Shown: positions 1-8,964 of the stretch, in pieces
How positions within the stretch are numbered: position 1 is the first letter of the stretch
Layout of the letters: each line of letters starts with the position of its first letter
Source of the DNA: an uncultured Leptolinea sp.
GTDB lineage: Bacteria; Chloroflexota; Anaerolineae; Anaerolineales; Anaerolineaceae
Reading direction: 5' to 3'
Length of the DNA stretch: 64,000 nucleotides
Assembly: GCA_903828565.1 (NCBI GenBank)
Contig: CAIKMQ010000020.1
Span: 1-64,000 of the forward strand
Made by a program: the position numbers and the translations under genes
Notes under the pieces: model-generated
Told to the model about the DNA's origin: nothing
What the model saw: the letters and a program-made list of their open reading frames with translations, nothing else
The model's database searches: none

Positions 1-222
1 GCATTCTTCAATGGCTATCGTCCGCAGTTCTAAATCCGGACCATGGATGTGACCGGTAACATCAAGTTACCTGCTGGCATCGAAATGGTCATGCCGGGCG
101 ACAACGTGAACCTGGAAGTGGAACTGATCGTTCCGGTAGCGTTGGAACTGGGCTCTAAGTTTGCTATTCGCGAAGGCGGCCTCACCGTAGGCGCCGGCGT
201 GATCACAAAAATACTGGATTAG
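1..222 (+). CDS. tuf: Elongation factor EF-Tu, 3' end only, with in-frame TAA
   Basis: C-terminal end of EF-Tu, the GTPase that brings aminoacyl-tRNA to the ribosome; the rest lies outside the window. The frame from base 1 reads the domain 3 signature FFNGYRPQF, then [18 protein letters not shown] and the terminal VGAGVITK, ending with TAG at 220-222. Bases 31-33 are TAA where EF-Tu has the conserved Tyr of QFY. Frame and identity continue normally after it, so this is one nonsense codon or one base error, not general decay. Position before rpsJ fits the usual str-S10 order. Confidence 0.9.
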
Positions 223-230
223 GTGTAAAG

Positions 231-539
231 ATGGCTAAACAGAAGATTCGCATTCGTCTCAAGGCATACGATCACCGCGTACTGGATCAGTCCGCCAAGC
301 GTATTGTTGATACCGCTGAACGCAGTGGTGCACAGGTAGTTGGCCCCGTGCCGCTGCCAACCAAGTTGGAAAAATTTACCGTGCGCCGCTCGACCTTCAT
401 TGATAAAGATTCTCATGAGCACTTTGAGATCCGCACACACAATCGTTTGATCGATGTGCTGGACCCAGATTCCAAGACCATTGACATGCTCATGCGTCTG
501 AATCTCCCCGCCGGCGTAGATATTGAGATCAAGATCTAA
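231..539 (+). CDS. rpsJ: Ribosomal protein S10 (uS10)
   Basis: 30S head protein, also the NusE partner in antitermination in well-studied bacteria. The 102 residues are the normal length: [12 protein letters not shown] at the start, GPVPLPTK in the loop and [11 protein letters not shown] near the end are all recognisable. The start ATG follows AGGTG with short spacing, 8 bases after tuf. The next gene is 236 bases away, an unusually long gap for an S10 operon. Confidence 0.98.
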   Translation: MAKQKIRIRLKAYDHRVLDQSAKRIVDTAERSGAQVVGPVPLPTKLEKFTVRRSTFIDKDSHEHFEIRTHNRLIDVLDPDSKTIDMLMRLNLPAGVDIEIKI

Positions 540-775
540 GTAAGGAAGTAATACACGGTGAGTAACCACCGGATATCTGGTCAACCCGGAGATTCGGTGG
601 TAAAATCAATGCTCGTGCCAGACGTAGAAATACGCCTGTGTGAGGTAACCCAAGAGTAGGTCAGGTTGTGCCAGAAAAGGCTCGGCCGACAGACTGACTG
701 GGTTGCGCCCGGAGATGATGCAGCCTAGCCCAGGCTGACAGTCTCGTCAATACATACTACAAGGAGAATATTGGG
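540..775 (+). promoter_or_regulatory. Structured intercistronic leader between rpsJ and rplC
   Basis: This 236-base gap holds no ORF I can support. CCACCG (566-571) can pair with CGGTGG (595-600), with an inner ATCT/AGAT stem; CACCG can instead pair with CGGTG just upstream (556-560), so the two pairings exclude each other. A CGTA-gaaa-TACG hairpin lies at 623-634. AGACTG (691-696) pairs with CAGTCT (739-744) around a hairpin CAGCCT-agccc-AGGCTG (721-737). AAGGAG just before rplC is its ribosome binding site. I infer an autoregulatory ribosomal-protein leader; the ligand is unknown. Confidence 0.55.
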
Positions 776-1405
776 ATGTTAAAAGGGCTTATCGGCAAGA
801 AAATCGGCATGACCCAGATTTTCGATGAGAACGGTGCGGCTATTCCTGTCACCATCATCGAAGCTGGGCCTTGCTACGTAACCCAGGTACGCACCGCGGA
901 AAAAGAAGGTTATTCCTCCGTGCAGCTAGGTTACGGAGCGACAAAACCGCAGCGCCTGGCATCAGGTGAACTCGGTCACCTCAAGAAAAACAATGTGCCC
1001 CCCGTCCGCGTCCTGCGCGAATTTCGCGTTAAGGATCCCCAGGTCAACGAAGGCGATACTGTCAGCGTTGATCTTTTTGCTGTCGGGGAAAATGTAGATG
1101 TCGTCGGCACATCCAAAGGTAAAGGCTTCGCAGGTGCAGTCAAGCGCTACCACTTCCGTGGTGGGCCGAAGACTCATGGTCAGTCTGACCGCCAGCGCGG
1201 CCCTGGTTCCAACAGCTCCACCACCACTCCCGGCCGGGTCTACAAGGGCTCCCGCCGTCCCGGTCATATGGGCGATGACCGCGTTACGGCTCAGAAACTG
1301 AAAGTGGTCCTGGTAGATGCGGAGAGGCACCTGATTGGTGTGCGTGGTGCCGTCCCCGGCAGCCGCGGTGGTATCGTAATGATTAGGGAGGCCCGAAAAC
1401 AGTAG
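776..1405 (+). CDS. rplC: Ribosomal protein L3 (uL3)
   Basis: Early-assembling 50S protein at the peptidyl transferase centre. It has 209 residues and starts MLKGLIGKKIGMTQIF, with the GTSKGKGFAGAVKRY core and the GPGSNSSTTTPGRV and GHMGDDRVT stretches of the extended central loop. ATG follows AAGGAG. First gene after the structured gap, so it would be the first target of any control exerted there. Confidence 0.98.
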   Translation: MLKGLIGKKIGMTQIFDENGAAIPVTIIEAGPCYVTQVRTAEKEGYSSVQLGYGATKPQRLASGELGHLKKNNVPPVRVLREFRVKDPQVNEGDTVSVDLFAVGENVDVVGTSKGKGFAGAVKRYHFRGGPKTHGQSDRQRGPGSNSSTTTPGRVYKGSRRPGHMGDDRVTAQKLKVVLVDAERHLIGVRGAVPGSRGGIVMIREARKQ

Positions 1406-1447
1406 CAGAGCGATCTGAGATTGTTTTCTAGATGGAGCATGATGACT

Positions 1448-2077
1448 ATGGAAGCAACTGTTTACAACATGCAGGGTGAAAAGGTCCGCACCGTTCAATT
1501 ACCGGCAGAGATCTTTGAAGCCCCGATCAAGACTGACCTGATGCACCAGGCACTGGTTCGCCAGCAGGCAAATGCCCGCCTGGGCACTCACCAGACCAAA
1601 ACCCGCGCAGATGTAGCTGGTGGCGGAAAGAAGCCGTGGCGCCAAAAAGGCACCGGCCGCGCTCGCCAGGGTTCCAGCCGCTCTCCGGTATGGAAAGGCG
1701 GAGGTGGGGCTCATACCCCGCATCCTCATGGCTATACTTTACAGATGCCCCGTCAGATGCGCCGCGCCGCGTTGCGCTCCGCTCTGACCGTAAAGGCACA
1801 GGATGCCAGCATTGTATTGCTGGATGGCATGCCGCTGGCGGAACCCAAAACCCGCCTGATGGCACAGGCCCTGGAAAAGCTGGTTGGCGGCTGCAGCGCT
1901 CTCATTCTCATTCCGGTAAAGAATGAAGAATACGAGAAGGTAATCCGCTCTACCAATAATATTCCAGATGCCAAGACCCTGATGGCCAGCTACCTGAATA
2001 TTCGCGATATCCTGTCTTTTGACAAGATCATTCTGCCCGTTGAGGCGCTGGATGTCATCGCGGCCAACCTGGCATAG
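1448..2077 (+). CDS. rplD: Ribosomal protein L4 (uL4)
   Basis: 50S exit-tunnel protein; in gamma-proteobacteria it also represses the S10 operon. Conserved parts seen are RQGSSRSPVWKGGGGAHTPHP, the long tunnel loop, and LTVKAQDASIVLLDG in the globular body. The frame is open back to a TTG at 1421, with ATGs at 1439, 1442 and 1448. GGAG at 1434-1437 best serves 1448, giving 209 residues beginning MEATVYNMQGE; the exact start is uncertain. Confidence 0.96.
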   Translation: MEATVYNMQGEKVRTVQLPAEIFEAPIKTDLMHQALVRQQANARLGTHQTKTRADVAGGGKKPWRQKGTGRARQGSSRSPVWKGGGGAHTPHPHGYTLQMPRQMRRAALRSALTVKAQDASIVLLDGMPLAEPKTRLMAQALEKLVGGCSALILIPVKNEEYEKVIRSTNNIPDAKTLMASYLNIRDILSFDKIILPVEALDVIAANLA

Positions 2078-2089
2078 GCAGGAGAACGA

Positions 2090-2392
2090 ATGACTACGCA
2101 TTTCGATATTCTACGTAAACCCCTGGTGACCGAAAAGACCAATTATCAGGTCTCCAAACTTCACCAGTATGTATTTGAAGTTGCCAAGGACGCAACGAGG
2201 ACCCAGGTGAAAGACGCCGTGGAAACAGTCTTCGATGTAAAAGTCCTGCGTGTCAACATCATCAATGTCGCCGGCAAACGTCATCGCCGTGCACGCAGCC
2301 GCCGTATGGAACTGCGCGACACTGGCCACAAGAAGGCCATTGTCACCCTGGCAGCGGAAAATCGAATTCCGATCTTTGAAGGAGTGGAGTAA
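2090..2392 (+). CDS. rplW: Ribosomal protein L23 (uL23)
   Basis: 50S protein at the tunnel exit that docks trigger factor and SRP. Its 100 residues begin with the typical [11 protein letters not shown] and contain [17 protein letters not shown] and VLRVNI. It starts after AGGAG, and its TAA stop overlaps the ATG of rplB by one base (TAATG), which suggests translational coupling. Confidence 0.98.
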   Translation: MTTHFDILRKPLVTEKTNYQVSKLHQYVFEVAKDATRTQVKDAVETVFDVKVLRVNIINVAGKRHRRARSRRMELRDTGHKKAIVTLAAENRIPIFEGVE

Positions 2393-3228
2393 TGGCCGTC
2401 AAGATCTATAAACCAACTACCCCTGGTCTGCGCAATATGACCGGGAATACATTTGAGGAGATCACCAAGGATAAGCCTGAGCGCTCCCTGCTGGTCATCC
2501 GCAAAGCCTACAGCGGTCGCAACTCCTATGGTCGCGTGACCGTGCGCCATCGCGGTGGCGGTGAACGCCGCTTCGTCCGCCTGGTGGATTTCAAGCGTGA
2601 AAAGCGCGATATCCCGGCTGTAGTCGCGGCGATCGAATATGATCCCAACCGCACTGCCCGCCTGGCTCTGCTTAACTATGCAGATGGCGAGAAACGTTAC
2701 ATCATCGCACCGCTTGGATTGAAGGTCGGAGATACGATCGTATCAAGCAAGACTGCTGAAATCCGCATTGGTAACAACCTGCCGATTTCCAGTATTCCGA
2801 TCGGCACGATGGTTCACAGCATTGAATTAAAAGAAGGCCGTGGCGCTCAGCTGGTACGGGCTGCCGGCGGAGCTGCTCAATTGCTGGCAAAAGAAGGTGA
2901 TTTTGCGCAGATCCGTATGCCCTCCGGGGAAGTGCGCCTGGTCAGCCAGAATTGCTTTGCAACCATCGGTCAGGTGGGTAACCTGGATCACAAGAACATC
3001 AAACTCGGTAAAGCTGGCCGCAAACGCCACATGGGCGTTCGCCCAACGGTTCGTGGTACAGCAATGAGCCCGCGCGACCATCCGCATGGTGGTGGTGAAG
3101 GCCGCCAGCCTGTGGGTATGCCCGGCCCGAAGACCCCCTGGGGTGTTTATACCCTGGGTTATAAGACGCGCAATAACAAGCAGACAGATAAGTATATTGT
3201 CCGCCGGCGCAGTAAATCCAGCCGCTAA
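2392..3228 (+). CDS. rplB: Ribosomal protein L2 (uL2)
   Basis: Large 50S protein needed for subunit association and peptidyl transfer. The 278 residues are standard length. Visible landmarks are [38 protein letters not shown] and the catalytic-region motif [18 protein letters not shown], which carries the conserved His. The gene is coupled to rplW by a one-base stop/start overlap. Confidence 0.99.
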   Translation: MAVKIYKPTTPGLRNMTGNTFEEITKDKPERSLLVIRKAYSGRNSYGRVTVRHRGGGERRFVRLVDFKREKRDIPAVVAAIEYDPNRTARLALLNYADGEKRYIIAPLGLKVGDTIVSSKTAEIRIGNNLPISSIPIGTMVHSIELKEGRGAQLVRAAGGAAQLLAKEGDFAQIRMPSGEVRLVSQNCFATIGQVGNLDHKNIKLGKAGRKRHMGVRPTVRGTAMSPRDHPHGGGEGRQPVGMPGPKTPWGVYTLGYKTRNNKQTDKYIVRRRSKSSR

Positions 3229-3259
3229 TCCGGCGAATAGATAGATAAGAGGTCGATAT

Positions 3260-3547
3260 ATGTCACGATCGCTAAAGAAGGGCCCATTCATTGAGCCCAA
3301 ACTACTGAAAAAAGTGGAGTTGATGAACACCCGGAACGACAAAAAGGTGATCCGCACCTGGAGTCGCGCCAGCACCATCTTCCCGCAAATGGTTGGCCAT
3401 ACCATCGCCGTTCATGACGGACGCCGGCATGTGCCCATCTATGTAACGGAAAATATGGTTGGTCATCGCCTGGGCGAGTTCGCCCCCACCCGCCATTTCC
3501 GAGGTCACGTCGCTTCGGATAAATCATCCGCCGCCAAGGGAAAGTAA
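3260..3547 (+). CDS. rpsS: Ribosomal protein S19 (uS19)
   Basis: 30S head protein near the A-site finger. It has 95 residues with [10 protein letters not shown] at the start, [20 protein letters not shown] in the core and APTRHFRGH near the end, all diagnostic for the family. AGAGG precedes the ATG, and rplV starts 3 bases downstream. Confidence 0.98.
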   Translation: MSRSLKKGPFIEPKLLKKVELMNTRNDKKVIRTWSRASTIFPQMVGHTIAVHDGRRHVPIYVTENMVGHRLGEFAPTRHFRGHVASDKSSAAKGK

Positions 3548-3550
3548 GCC

Positions 3551-3892
3551 ATGGCTCACGATATCTTTGCACAACTCAATAATGTTTCCATGTCTGCGCA
3601 GAAAGTCCGCCTGGTGGTGGATGTAGTACGCGGCAAGAAGGCTGTGGATGCAGTCAATATTCTGCATTTTCTGCCGAATGCTGCTGCCCGCCAGGTATCC
3701 AAGGTGCTTGCATCAGCCATGGCGAACGCAGAAGAGAACTTTGGGGTCAGCCGCGATGACCTGTATATTTATCGCATCAGCGCAGATGAAGCCCCGACCC
3801 GTAAATGGCGCAAGTTTGGTGCCCGTGGCCGTTTCAAACCCGTGCTACGCCGCAGCTCGCACATTTCGGTCACCTTGAGAGAAAAGGAGTAG
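3551..3892 (+). CDS. rplV: Ribosomal protein L22 (uL22)
   Basis: 50S tunnel-wall protein. The 113 residues include SAQKVRLVVDVVRGK, FLPNAAARQVSKVL and the C-terminal hairpin region RKWRKFGARGRF ending in HISVTLREKE, as in other L22. A 45-base gap follows before rpsC; CTCCT at 3902-3906 there is complementary to the rpsC ribosome binding site. Confidence 0.98.
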   Translation: MAHDIFAQLNNVSMSAQKVRLVVDVVRGKKAVDAVNILHFLPNAAARQVSKVLASAMANAEENFGVSRDDLYIYRISADEAPTRKWRKFGARGRFKPVLRRSSHISVTLREKE

Positions 3893-3937
3893 GCGCCGAT
3901 CCTCCTTATATAGGAAGAACAGGTAGCAGGAGAAATT

Positions 3938-4615
3938 ATGGGTCGAAAAGTACATCCAATTGGTTTTCGTCTGAATATCAACCAGCCCTGGCTTGGTCGC
4001 TGGTACGCTGAAGGCAAGCAGTACTCAGATCAGCTGGCACAGGATTTCGAAATTCGCAAGGTCGTCAGAAAAGAAGCTGAGAAAGCTGGAGTTTCAAAAA
4101 TCGAAGTAGAACGTTTTCCTGGCAAAGTGAAGGTTACTGTTCACACTGCCAAACCGGGCATCCTGATCGGACGCAAGGGCGAAAGCGTTAAGAAAATGCG
4201 TATAGCTCTGGAAGCATTGACGGGAAAGAAGATCGATCTTGATATCAAAGAGATCTCTAACCCCGATACCGATGCATACCTGGTGGCCGCGAATATTGCA
4301 GGCCAGATGGAACGCCGTGTATCTTACCGGCGCGCCATGAAGCGTGCACTGCAGCAGGCAATGCGCCAGGGCGCACAGGGAATTAAAGTGGAAGTTGCCG
4401 GTCGTTTGAGCGGTGCTGAAATGGCCCGCAGCGTTTGGCTGCGTGAAGGCCGTGTCCCACTGCAAACCCTGCGTGCGAATATTGACTTCGCGAAAGCGGA
4501 AGCCCTGACCACATACGGCCGTATCGGCGTAAAAGTCTGGGTCTACAAAGGCGAATCCATGCCTGTAGTGGAAGAGAAATCTGAATCCACTGAAGGCGTG
4601 TACGTCAGCGAATAA
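3938..4615 (+). CDS. rpsC: Ribosomal protein S3 (uS3)
   Basis: 30S protein at the mRNA entry tunnel. Its 225 residues show GRKVHPIGFRL, a KH domain with PGILIGRKGESVKKM (about residues 67-82), and the C-terminal block IKVEVAGRLSGAEMARS. AGGAG at 3928-3932 gives a good site for ATG 3938. The same AGGAG can pair with CTCCT 22 bases upstream, so initiation might be modulated. Confidence 0.98.
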   Translation: MGRKVHPIGFRLNINQPWLGRWYAEGKQYSDQLAQDFEIRKVVRKEAEKAGVSKIEVERFPGKVKVTVHTAKPGILIGRKGESVKKMRIALEALTGKKIDLDIKEISNPDTDAYLVAANIAGQMERRVSYRRAMKRALQQAMRQGAQGIKVEVAGRLSGAEMARSVWLREGRVPLQTLRANIDFAKAEALTTYGRIGVKVWVYKGESMPVVEEKSESTEGVYVSE

Positions 4616-4653
4616 GCCCTGGCAGAACCGGAAGGTAAGAAGAGGTAGCTATT

Positions 4654-5076
4654 ATGTTGATGCCAAAAAGAGTAAAGTGGCGCAAGCAAATGCGCGGCCG
4701 CATGAAGGGTAAAGCCCTGCGCGGTGCTGAGATCAGCTTCGGCGAATGGGGCCTGCAAGCCCTCGAGCCAGGCTGGGTGACAGCCCGTCAGATCGAGGCT
4801 GCCCGCCGTGCGATCGTCCATGCGATGAAACGCCGTGGACAGATCTGGATCCGGATCTTCCCGGATAAACCATACACCCAGAAACCGCCTGAGACCCGTA
4901 TGGGTAAAGGTAAAGGTGGCGTGGAGTATTATGTGGCAGTTGTAAAACCCGGTCGTATGATCTTTGAGATCGGCGGTCTGCCAGAAGACCAGGCGCTAGA
5001 AGCGTTGCATCACGCGGTCTACAAATTCTCCATTAAGACCAAAGTCGTTTCGAAACATGGAATGACAGGAGAATAA
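4654..5076 (+). CDS. rplP: Ribosomal protein L16 (uL16)
   Basis: 50S protein that positions A-site tRNA. The 140 residues begin [19 protein letters not shown] and contain GRVW-type loop residues [15 protein letters not shown] and [19 protein letters not shown]. Two ATGs (4654 and 4660) are in frame; MLMPKRVK is common in the family, so the first was kept. Confidence 0.98.
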   Translation: MLMPKRVKWRKQMRGRMKGKALRGAEISFGEWGLQALEPGWVTARQIEAARRAIVHAMKRRGQIWIRIFPDKPYTQKPPETRMGKGKGGVEYYVAVVKPGRMIFEIGGLPEDQALEALHHAVYKFSIKTKVVSKHGMTGE

Positions 5077-5079
5077 GCG

Positions 5080-5292
5080 ATGAAAACATCAGAACTCCGT
5101 TTGATGCCTACGGAAGAAATCAAGACCAAATTATCGGATGCCCGCAACGAATTGATGAACCTGCGCTTCCAGACCGTGACCGGCCAGTTGACTGACACCA
5201 GCCGCCTGCCTATCACACGCCGTTTGATCGCCCAGTTCGAAACAATTCTGAGAGAACGCGAGCTCGCGGCCAAGAAGGAAGGTGCAGCATGA
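5080..5292 (+). CDS. rpmC: Ribosomal protein L29 (uL29)
   Basis: Small two-helix 50S protein next to L23 at the tunnel exit. The 70 residues include LRLMPTEEIKTKLSDARNEL and MNLRFQTVTGQL, with ITRRLIAQFETILRERE forming the second helix. The gene starts 3 bases after rplP and overlaps rpsQ by 4 bases (ATGA). Confidence 0.97.
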   Translation: MKTSELRLMPTEEIKTKLSDARNELMNLRFQTVTGQLTDTSRLPITRRLIAQFETILRERELAAKKEGAA

Positions 5293-5561
5293 ACGAACGC
5301 CGCCGCATGACTGGTATCGTTACCAGCAATAAAATGATGAAGACCGTTGTGGTGGAGATCACCCGCTCTTTCCGTCACCCCATTTACAAAAAAGTGGTGC
5401 ACACGAGCAAATCGGTGAAAGCGCATGACGAAATCGGCTGCCGCATCGGTGACAAGGTCCAGATCGTAGAAACCCGCCCGCTTTCAAAAGATAAGCGCTG
5501 GGTCGTCGAGACCGTGCTAGTGACCGAAAGCCGGACCGAAGACGCCGGTGTAGGAGAATAG
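5289..5561 (+). CDS. rpsQ: Ribosomal protein S17 (uS17)
   Basis: Primary 16S rRNA binding protein with an OB fold. The 90 residues include [39 protein letters not shown] and [18 protein letters not shown]. It overlaps rpmC by ATGA, so the two are probably translationally coupled. Confidence 0.98.
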   Translation: MNERRRMTGIVTSNKMMKTVVVEITRSFRHPIYKKVVHTSKSVKAHDEIGCRIGDKVQIVETRPLSKDKRWVVETVLVTESRTEDAGVGE

Positions 5562-5563
5562 CG

Positions 5564-5935
5564 ATGATACAACAGGAATCCCGTTTGAAGGTCGCTGATA
5601 ACACTGGCGCCCGCGAGCTGCTGGTCATCCATGTAATGGGTGGATCAGTCCGCCATTACGGGGCGGTTGGCGATGTGGTGGTAGCTTCTGTAAAATCCGC
5701 CGCTCCGCAGGGTTCAGTGAAGAAGAGCGATGTGGTGAAAGCCGTGATTGTACGCTGCTCTAAGGAATGGCGCCGCGAAGATGGTTCCACCATCCGCTTC
5801 GATGATAATGCCGCGGTCATCCTGGATTCTGACGGCCAGAATCCCAAGGGAACCCGCATCTTCGGCCCCGTCGCGCGCGAATTGCGCGAAAAAGGCTTTA
5901 TGAAGATCGTCTCCCTCGCGCCGGAAGTCATCTAA
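5564..5935 (+). CDS. rplN: Ribosomal protein L14 (uL14)
   Basis: 50S protein at the subunit interface. It begins [20 protein letters not shown] and has the [20 protein letters not shown] and DDNAAVIL segments and the terminal [20 protein letters not shown], giving 123 residues, the family norm. It starts 2 bases after rpsQ. Confidence 0.98.
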   Translation: MIQQESRLKVADNTGARELLVIHVMGGSVRHYGAVGDVVVASVKSAAPQGSVKKSDVVKAVIVRCSKEWRREDGSTIRFDDNAAVILDSDGQNPKGTRIFGPVARELREKGFMKIVSLAPEVI

Positions 5936-5953
5936 GAAGGAGATGTAGGATCA

Positions 5954-6286
5954 ATGGACGTTAAACTAAAAAAAGGTGATACCGTTGAGGTTATCAGCGG
6001 ACGTGCAGAGGACAAGGGAAAACGCGGTGAGATCATTAAAGTTGATCCCGCTGAGAAATCCGTGGTGGTGCAGGGCATCAATATGCGTACCAAGCACCAG
6101 CGCCAGGTTCAGTCTCAGGGTCGCACCGTAAAACCCGGTAAAGTCCGTTTTGAAGCACCCGTGGACCTCTCGAATGTAATGCTAGTCTGCCCCAAGTGTG
6201 GCAAGGCTTCCCGTGTAGCGCTGCAGCGTGTGGATGATAAAACCCGCCGTGTCTGCAAGCACTGCAACGAGCAGATCGACGAATAA
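5954..6286 (+). CDS. rplX: Ribosomal protein L24 (uL24), zinc-ribbon form
   Basis: Assembly initiator of the 50S subunit. The KOW segment KKGDTVEVISGRAEDKGKRG is at residues 5-24. The C-terminal part holds CPKC and CKHC pairs, a probable zinc ribbon seen in L24 of many lineages other than proteobacteria. The 110 residues are complete, and AGAAGGAG lies upstream of the ATG. Confidence 0.98.
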   Translation: MDVKLKKGDTVEVISGRAEDKGKRGEIIKVDPAEKSVVVQGINMRTKHQRQVQSQGRTVKPGKVRFEAPVDLSNVMLVCPKCGKASRVALQRVDDKTRRVCKHCNEQIDE

Positions 6287-6303
6287 GCGGCTGGAGCTAA
6301 GAA

Positions 6304-6849
6304 ATGAATAGAATGAAAGAAAGATATCTGAAGGAAATCGCGCCAGCGCTCAAGAAAAGCTTGAACCTGGATAACGTGATGCAGATCCCGCGCGTTGAAA
6401 AAGTTGTTCTGAACATCGGCCTGGGTGAGGCCATGGACAACCCGAAAGCGCTGGATGCCGCTGTAAGCGACCTGGCTCAGATCACCGGTCAGAAACCCGT
6501 GATCACCAAGGCACGCAAAAGCATTGCCAACTTCAAACTGCGCGAAGGCCGCCTGATCGGCGCCAAGGTCACCCTGCGCGGTGAGAAGATGTGGTCATTC
6601 CTGGACCGGCTGATGAACATTGTTTTACCGCGTGTTCGTGACTTTCGTGGCATTTCGCCCGAAGCCTTCGATGGCCGCGGTAATTACACCCTCGGCCTGA
6701 AAGAACAGCTAATCTTCCCTGAGATCGAGTATGACAAGATCGACAAGGTAAGAGGTATGGAAATTACCGTGGTCACTACCGCGCCAAATGATGATCAGGC
6801 CCGGGCACTGCTGACCATGCTAGGAATGCCTTTCAAGAAGGGAAACTAG
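6304..6849 (+). CDS. rplE: Ribosomal protein L5 (uL5)
   Basis: 5S rRNA-binding protein of the 50S central protuberance. The 181 residues include [33 protein letters not shown] and [19 protein letters not shown] with the final [18 protein letters not shown]. It is separated from rpsN by only 3 bases. Confidence 0.98.
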   Translation: MNRMKERYLKEIAPALKKSLNLDNVMQIPRVEKVVLNIGLGEAMDNPKALDAAVSDLAQITGQKPVITKARKSIANFKLREGRLIGAKVTLRGEKMWSFLDRLMNIVLPRVRDFRGISPEAFDGRGNYTLGLKEQLIFPEIEYDKIDKVRGMEITVVTTAPNDDQARALLTMLGMPFKKGN

Positions 6850-6852
6850 TCT

Positions 6853-7035
6853 ATGGCTAAGACATGCATGAAGTATCGTGAAATGCGCCGGAAATACCCC
6901 AGCATGGTGCGGAATCGCTGCAATCGCTGTGGTCGCCCGCACGGGTATATGCGCCGCTTTGGCCTGTGCCGCATCTGTTTCCGCGAGAACGCACTGGAAG
7001 GCAAAATTCCAGGTGTTACCAAGGCATCCTGGTAA
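6853..7035 (+). CDS. rpsN: Ribosomal protein S14, type Z (uS14)
   Basis: 30S head protein of the short zinc-binding type: 60 residues with CNRC (about residues 23-26) and CRIC (about 39-42) forming a four-Cys site, and [13 protein letters not shown] between them. Non-zinc S14 would be about 100 residues without these Cys. Located between rplE and rpsH as usual. Confidence 0.98.
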   Translation: MAKTCMKYREMRRKYPSMVRNRCNRCGRPHGYMRRFGLCRICFRENALEGKIPGVTKASW

Positions 7036-7052
7036 CCCGGAGGTGGATGAAA

Positions 7053-7466
7053 ATGAGTGTTATTGATCCAATCGCAGATATGTTGACCCGCATCCGGAAT
7101 GGCGTGCTCATTGGGCAGCCCATGGTAGCGATGCCTACTTCCAAGATCAAGGCAGAGATCGCCCGCATTTTGAAAGAAGAAGGCTATATTGATGGTTTTG
7201 AGATCGTCGATGGAGAAAAGACCGCGCAGAAGATATTGCGTGTACGGTTGAAGTATGTCGGTGAACGGCGCGAACGACGCCCGGTGATTTCCGGGTTAGA
7301 ACGCATCAGTCGCCCCGGCCGTCGGATCTACAGCCAGAAACAGGATATTCCGTATGTCCTTTCCGGCATCGGCGTAGCCATCCTCTCCACGCCCAAGGGC
7401 GTGATGACCGGCTCACGAGCCCGACAGTTAGGCGTCGGCGGTGAGATCCTGTGCAAAGTCTGGTAA
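7053..7466 (+). CDS. rpsH: Ribosomal protein S8 (uS8)
   Basis: 30S assembly protein and, in Escherichia coli, repressor of the spc operon. The core is VIDPIADMLTRIRNG at the start and VLSTPKG-type ending with ILSTPKGVMTGSRARQLGVG and CKVW. The frame is open from 6966, but GGAGG at 7039-7043 fits ATG 7053 (9-base spacer) and gives 137 residues, close to the family length. Confidence 0.97.
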   Translation: MSVIDPIADMLTRIRNGVLIGQPMVAMPTSKIKAEIARILKEEGYIDGFEIVDGEKTAQKILRVRLKYVGERRERRPVISGLERISRPGRRIYSQKQDIPYVLSGIGVAILSTPKGVMTGSRARQLGVGGEILCKVW

Positions 7467-7491
7467 CCCGGTCTGATAGGAGGATTGTACA

Positions 7492-8040
7492 GTGTCAAGA
7501 ATAGGACGTTTACCGGTAACGGTTCCATCCAATGTGAAGGTAGATATCCAGGGAAGCATGGTGAAGGTGCAAGGCCCGCAGGGCGAACTTTCACGACAGT
7601 TTTCCCCTTCCATGGATATCACTGTTGAGAACAACCAGATCCTGGTGAAGCGCCCCACGGATTCCCCGGAACACCGCGCGCTGCACGGCACGACCCGCGC
7701 TGTCATCAACAACATGGTGACAGGCGTAAGTACCGGTTTCAACATTGTGCTGGAAATAGATGGCGTGGGATACCGCGCCGAACTGGATGGCGAAAAGCTG
7801 GTGCTTTACCTTGGCTATTCTCACCCGGTTGTGGTTGAACCCCCCGCGGGTGTGAAGTTTGAAGTGGATACTAAAACTCGCCAGGTAAAGATTTCCGGCC
7901 GGGATAAGGAACAGATCGGCCAGGTTGCAACGAATATCCGCAGCTATCGCCCACCTGAGCCGTATCATGGCAAGGGTATCAAATATGCTGGTGAGAAGAT
8001 CCGCCGCAAAGCTGGTAAATCTGGCAAGGCCAAGAAGTAG
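7492..8040 (+). CDS. rplF: Ribosomal protein L6 (uL6)
   Basis: 50S protein below the stalk base, built of two similar domains. It starts with GTG (SRIGRLPVTVP) after AGGAGG, and ends in the signature YRPPEPYHGKGIKYAGE. The 182 residues are full length. The GTG start is fixed by the strong ribosome binding site and the family N-terminus. Confidence 0.98.
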   Translation: MSRIGRLPVTVPSNVKVDIQGSMVKVQGPQGELSRQFSPSMDITVENNQILVKRPTDSPEHRALHGTTRAVINNMVTGVSTGFNIVLEIDGVGYRAELDGEKLVLYLGYSHPVVVEPPAGVKFEVDTKTRQVKISGRDKEQIGQVATNIRSYRPPEPYHGKGIKYAGEKIRRKAGKSGKAKK

Positions 8041-8047
8041 GTGACGC

Positions 8048-8413
8048 ATGGCAAATAAAACTCGTCAAGAAGCGCGCATTCACCGCCACCAGCGGGTGCG
8101 CAAGAACATTTCAGGCACTGCCGACCGGCCGCGCGTCAGCGTGTTTCGCAGCGTGTCCGATATCTATGCCCAGGTGATCGATGACCAGGCGGGTGTAACT
8201 CTGGTTGCTGCTTCCAGCATTGATAATGAGCTGAAAGCAAAGATGAAAGGCTTGAAGAAAACCGAACAGGCCGACCTGGTAGGCAAGGCGTTAGCTGAGC
8301 GTGCCAAAGCTAAAGGGATCACCACGGTCGTTTTTGACCGCGGCGGGTTCCGGTACATGGGCCGGGTGAAAGCTCTGGCTGATGGGGCGCGCAAGGGCGG
8401 CCTTGAATTCTAA
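8048..8413 (+). CDS. rplR: Ribosomal protein L18 (uL18)
   Basis: 5S rRNA-binding protein. The 121 residues contain [20 protein letters not shown] and [19 protein letters not shown], ending with [20 protein letters not shown]. It follows rplF by 7 bases. Confidence 0.98.
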   Translation: MANKTRQEARIHRHQRVRKNISGTADRPRVSVFRSVSDIYAQVIDDQAGVTLVAASSIDNELKAKMKGLKKTEQADLVGKALAERAKAKGITTVVFDRGGFRYMGRVKALADGARKGGLEF

Positions 8414-8433
8414 CTAATAGGCAAAGGTCTGAT

Positions 8434-8964
8434 ATGGATTCAATCGATTATCAAAACACTGAAACAGGATACGACGAGCGAGTGATCGAAATCGCCCGTG
8501 TGGCCAAAGTAGTAAAAGGTGGCCGCCGCTTCTCGTTCCGGGTAACCATTGTGGCTGGTGATAACAATGGCAAGATCGGTATGGGTGTAGGCAAAGCCAA
8601 TGCTGTACCTGAAGCTATGCGTAAAGCGACTGAACGCGCTCACAAGAATATGCGCAAGGTCACCCTCTCAGGCTCCACAATTCCGCATGAAGTAACCGCC
8701 AAAGTGGGTGGGTCTGTAGTGCTCTTGAAGCCTGCTTCCCCCGGTACTGGCGTTATCGCCGGCGGTGGTGTACGCGCCGTGCTTGAAGCAGTCGGCGTGC
8801 ATGACATCCTGACAAAATCTCTGGGCAGCAATACGGTCCTGAACATCGTCCAGGCAACATTAATGGCGCTGGACAGCCTGAAATCTCCCCAGCAGGAAGC
8901 TGCGAACCGCGGCAAGAACATTAAGGATGTCCTTCCGTTCTGGGAGAGGAGAAAGAATGCCTAA
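8434..8964 (+). CDS. rpsE: Ribosomal protein S5 (uS5)
   Basis: 30S body protein important for decoding accuracy. The 176 residues show [20 protein letters not shown], the [19 protein letters not shown] helix and [20 protein letters not shown]. Its 3' end overlaps the first codons of rpmD by 8 bases. Confidence 0.98.
   Translation: MDSIDYQNTETGYDERVIEIARVAKVVKGGRRFSFRVTIVAGDNNGKIGMGVGKANAVPEAMRKATERAHKNMRKVTLSGSTIPHEVTAKVGGSVVLLKPASPGTGVIAGGGVRAVLEAVGVHDILTKSLGSNTVLNIVQATLMALDSLKSPQQEAANRGKNIKDVLPFWERRKNA

Noticed and set aside
31-33. Recoding of the tuf TAA
   Set aside because: No known bacterial recoding uses TAA as a sense codon under this code, and TAA serves as a normal stop in many genes here.
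962-1498. Minus-strand ORF of 178 codons opposite rplC
   Set aside because: Shadow of a highly conserved ribosomal gene; no ribosome binding site or family features.
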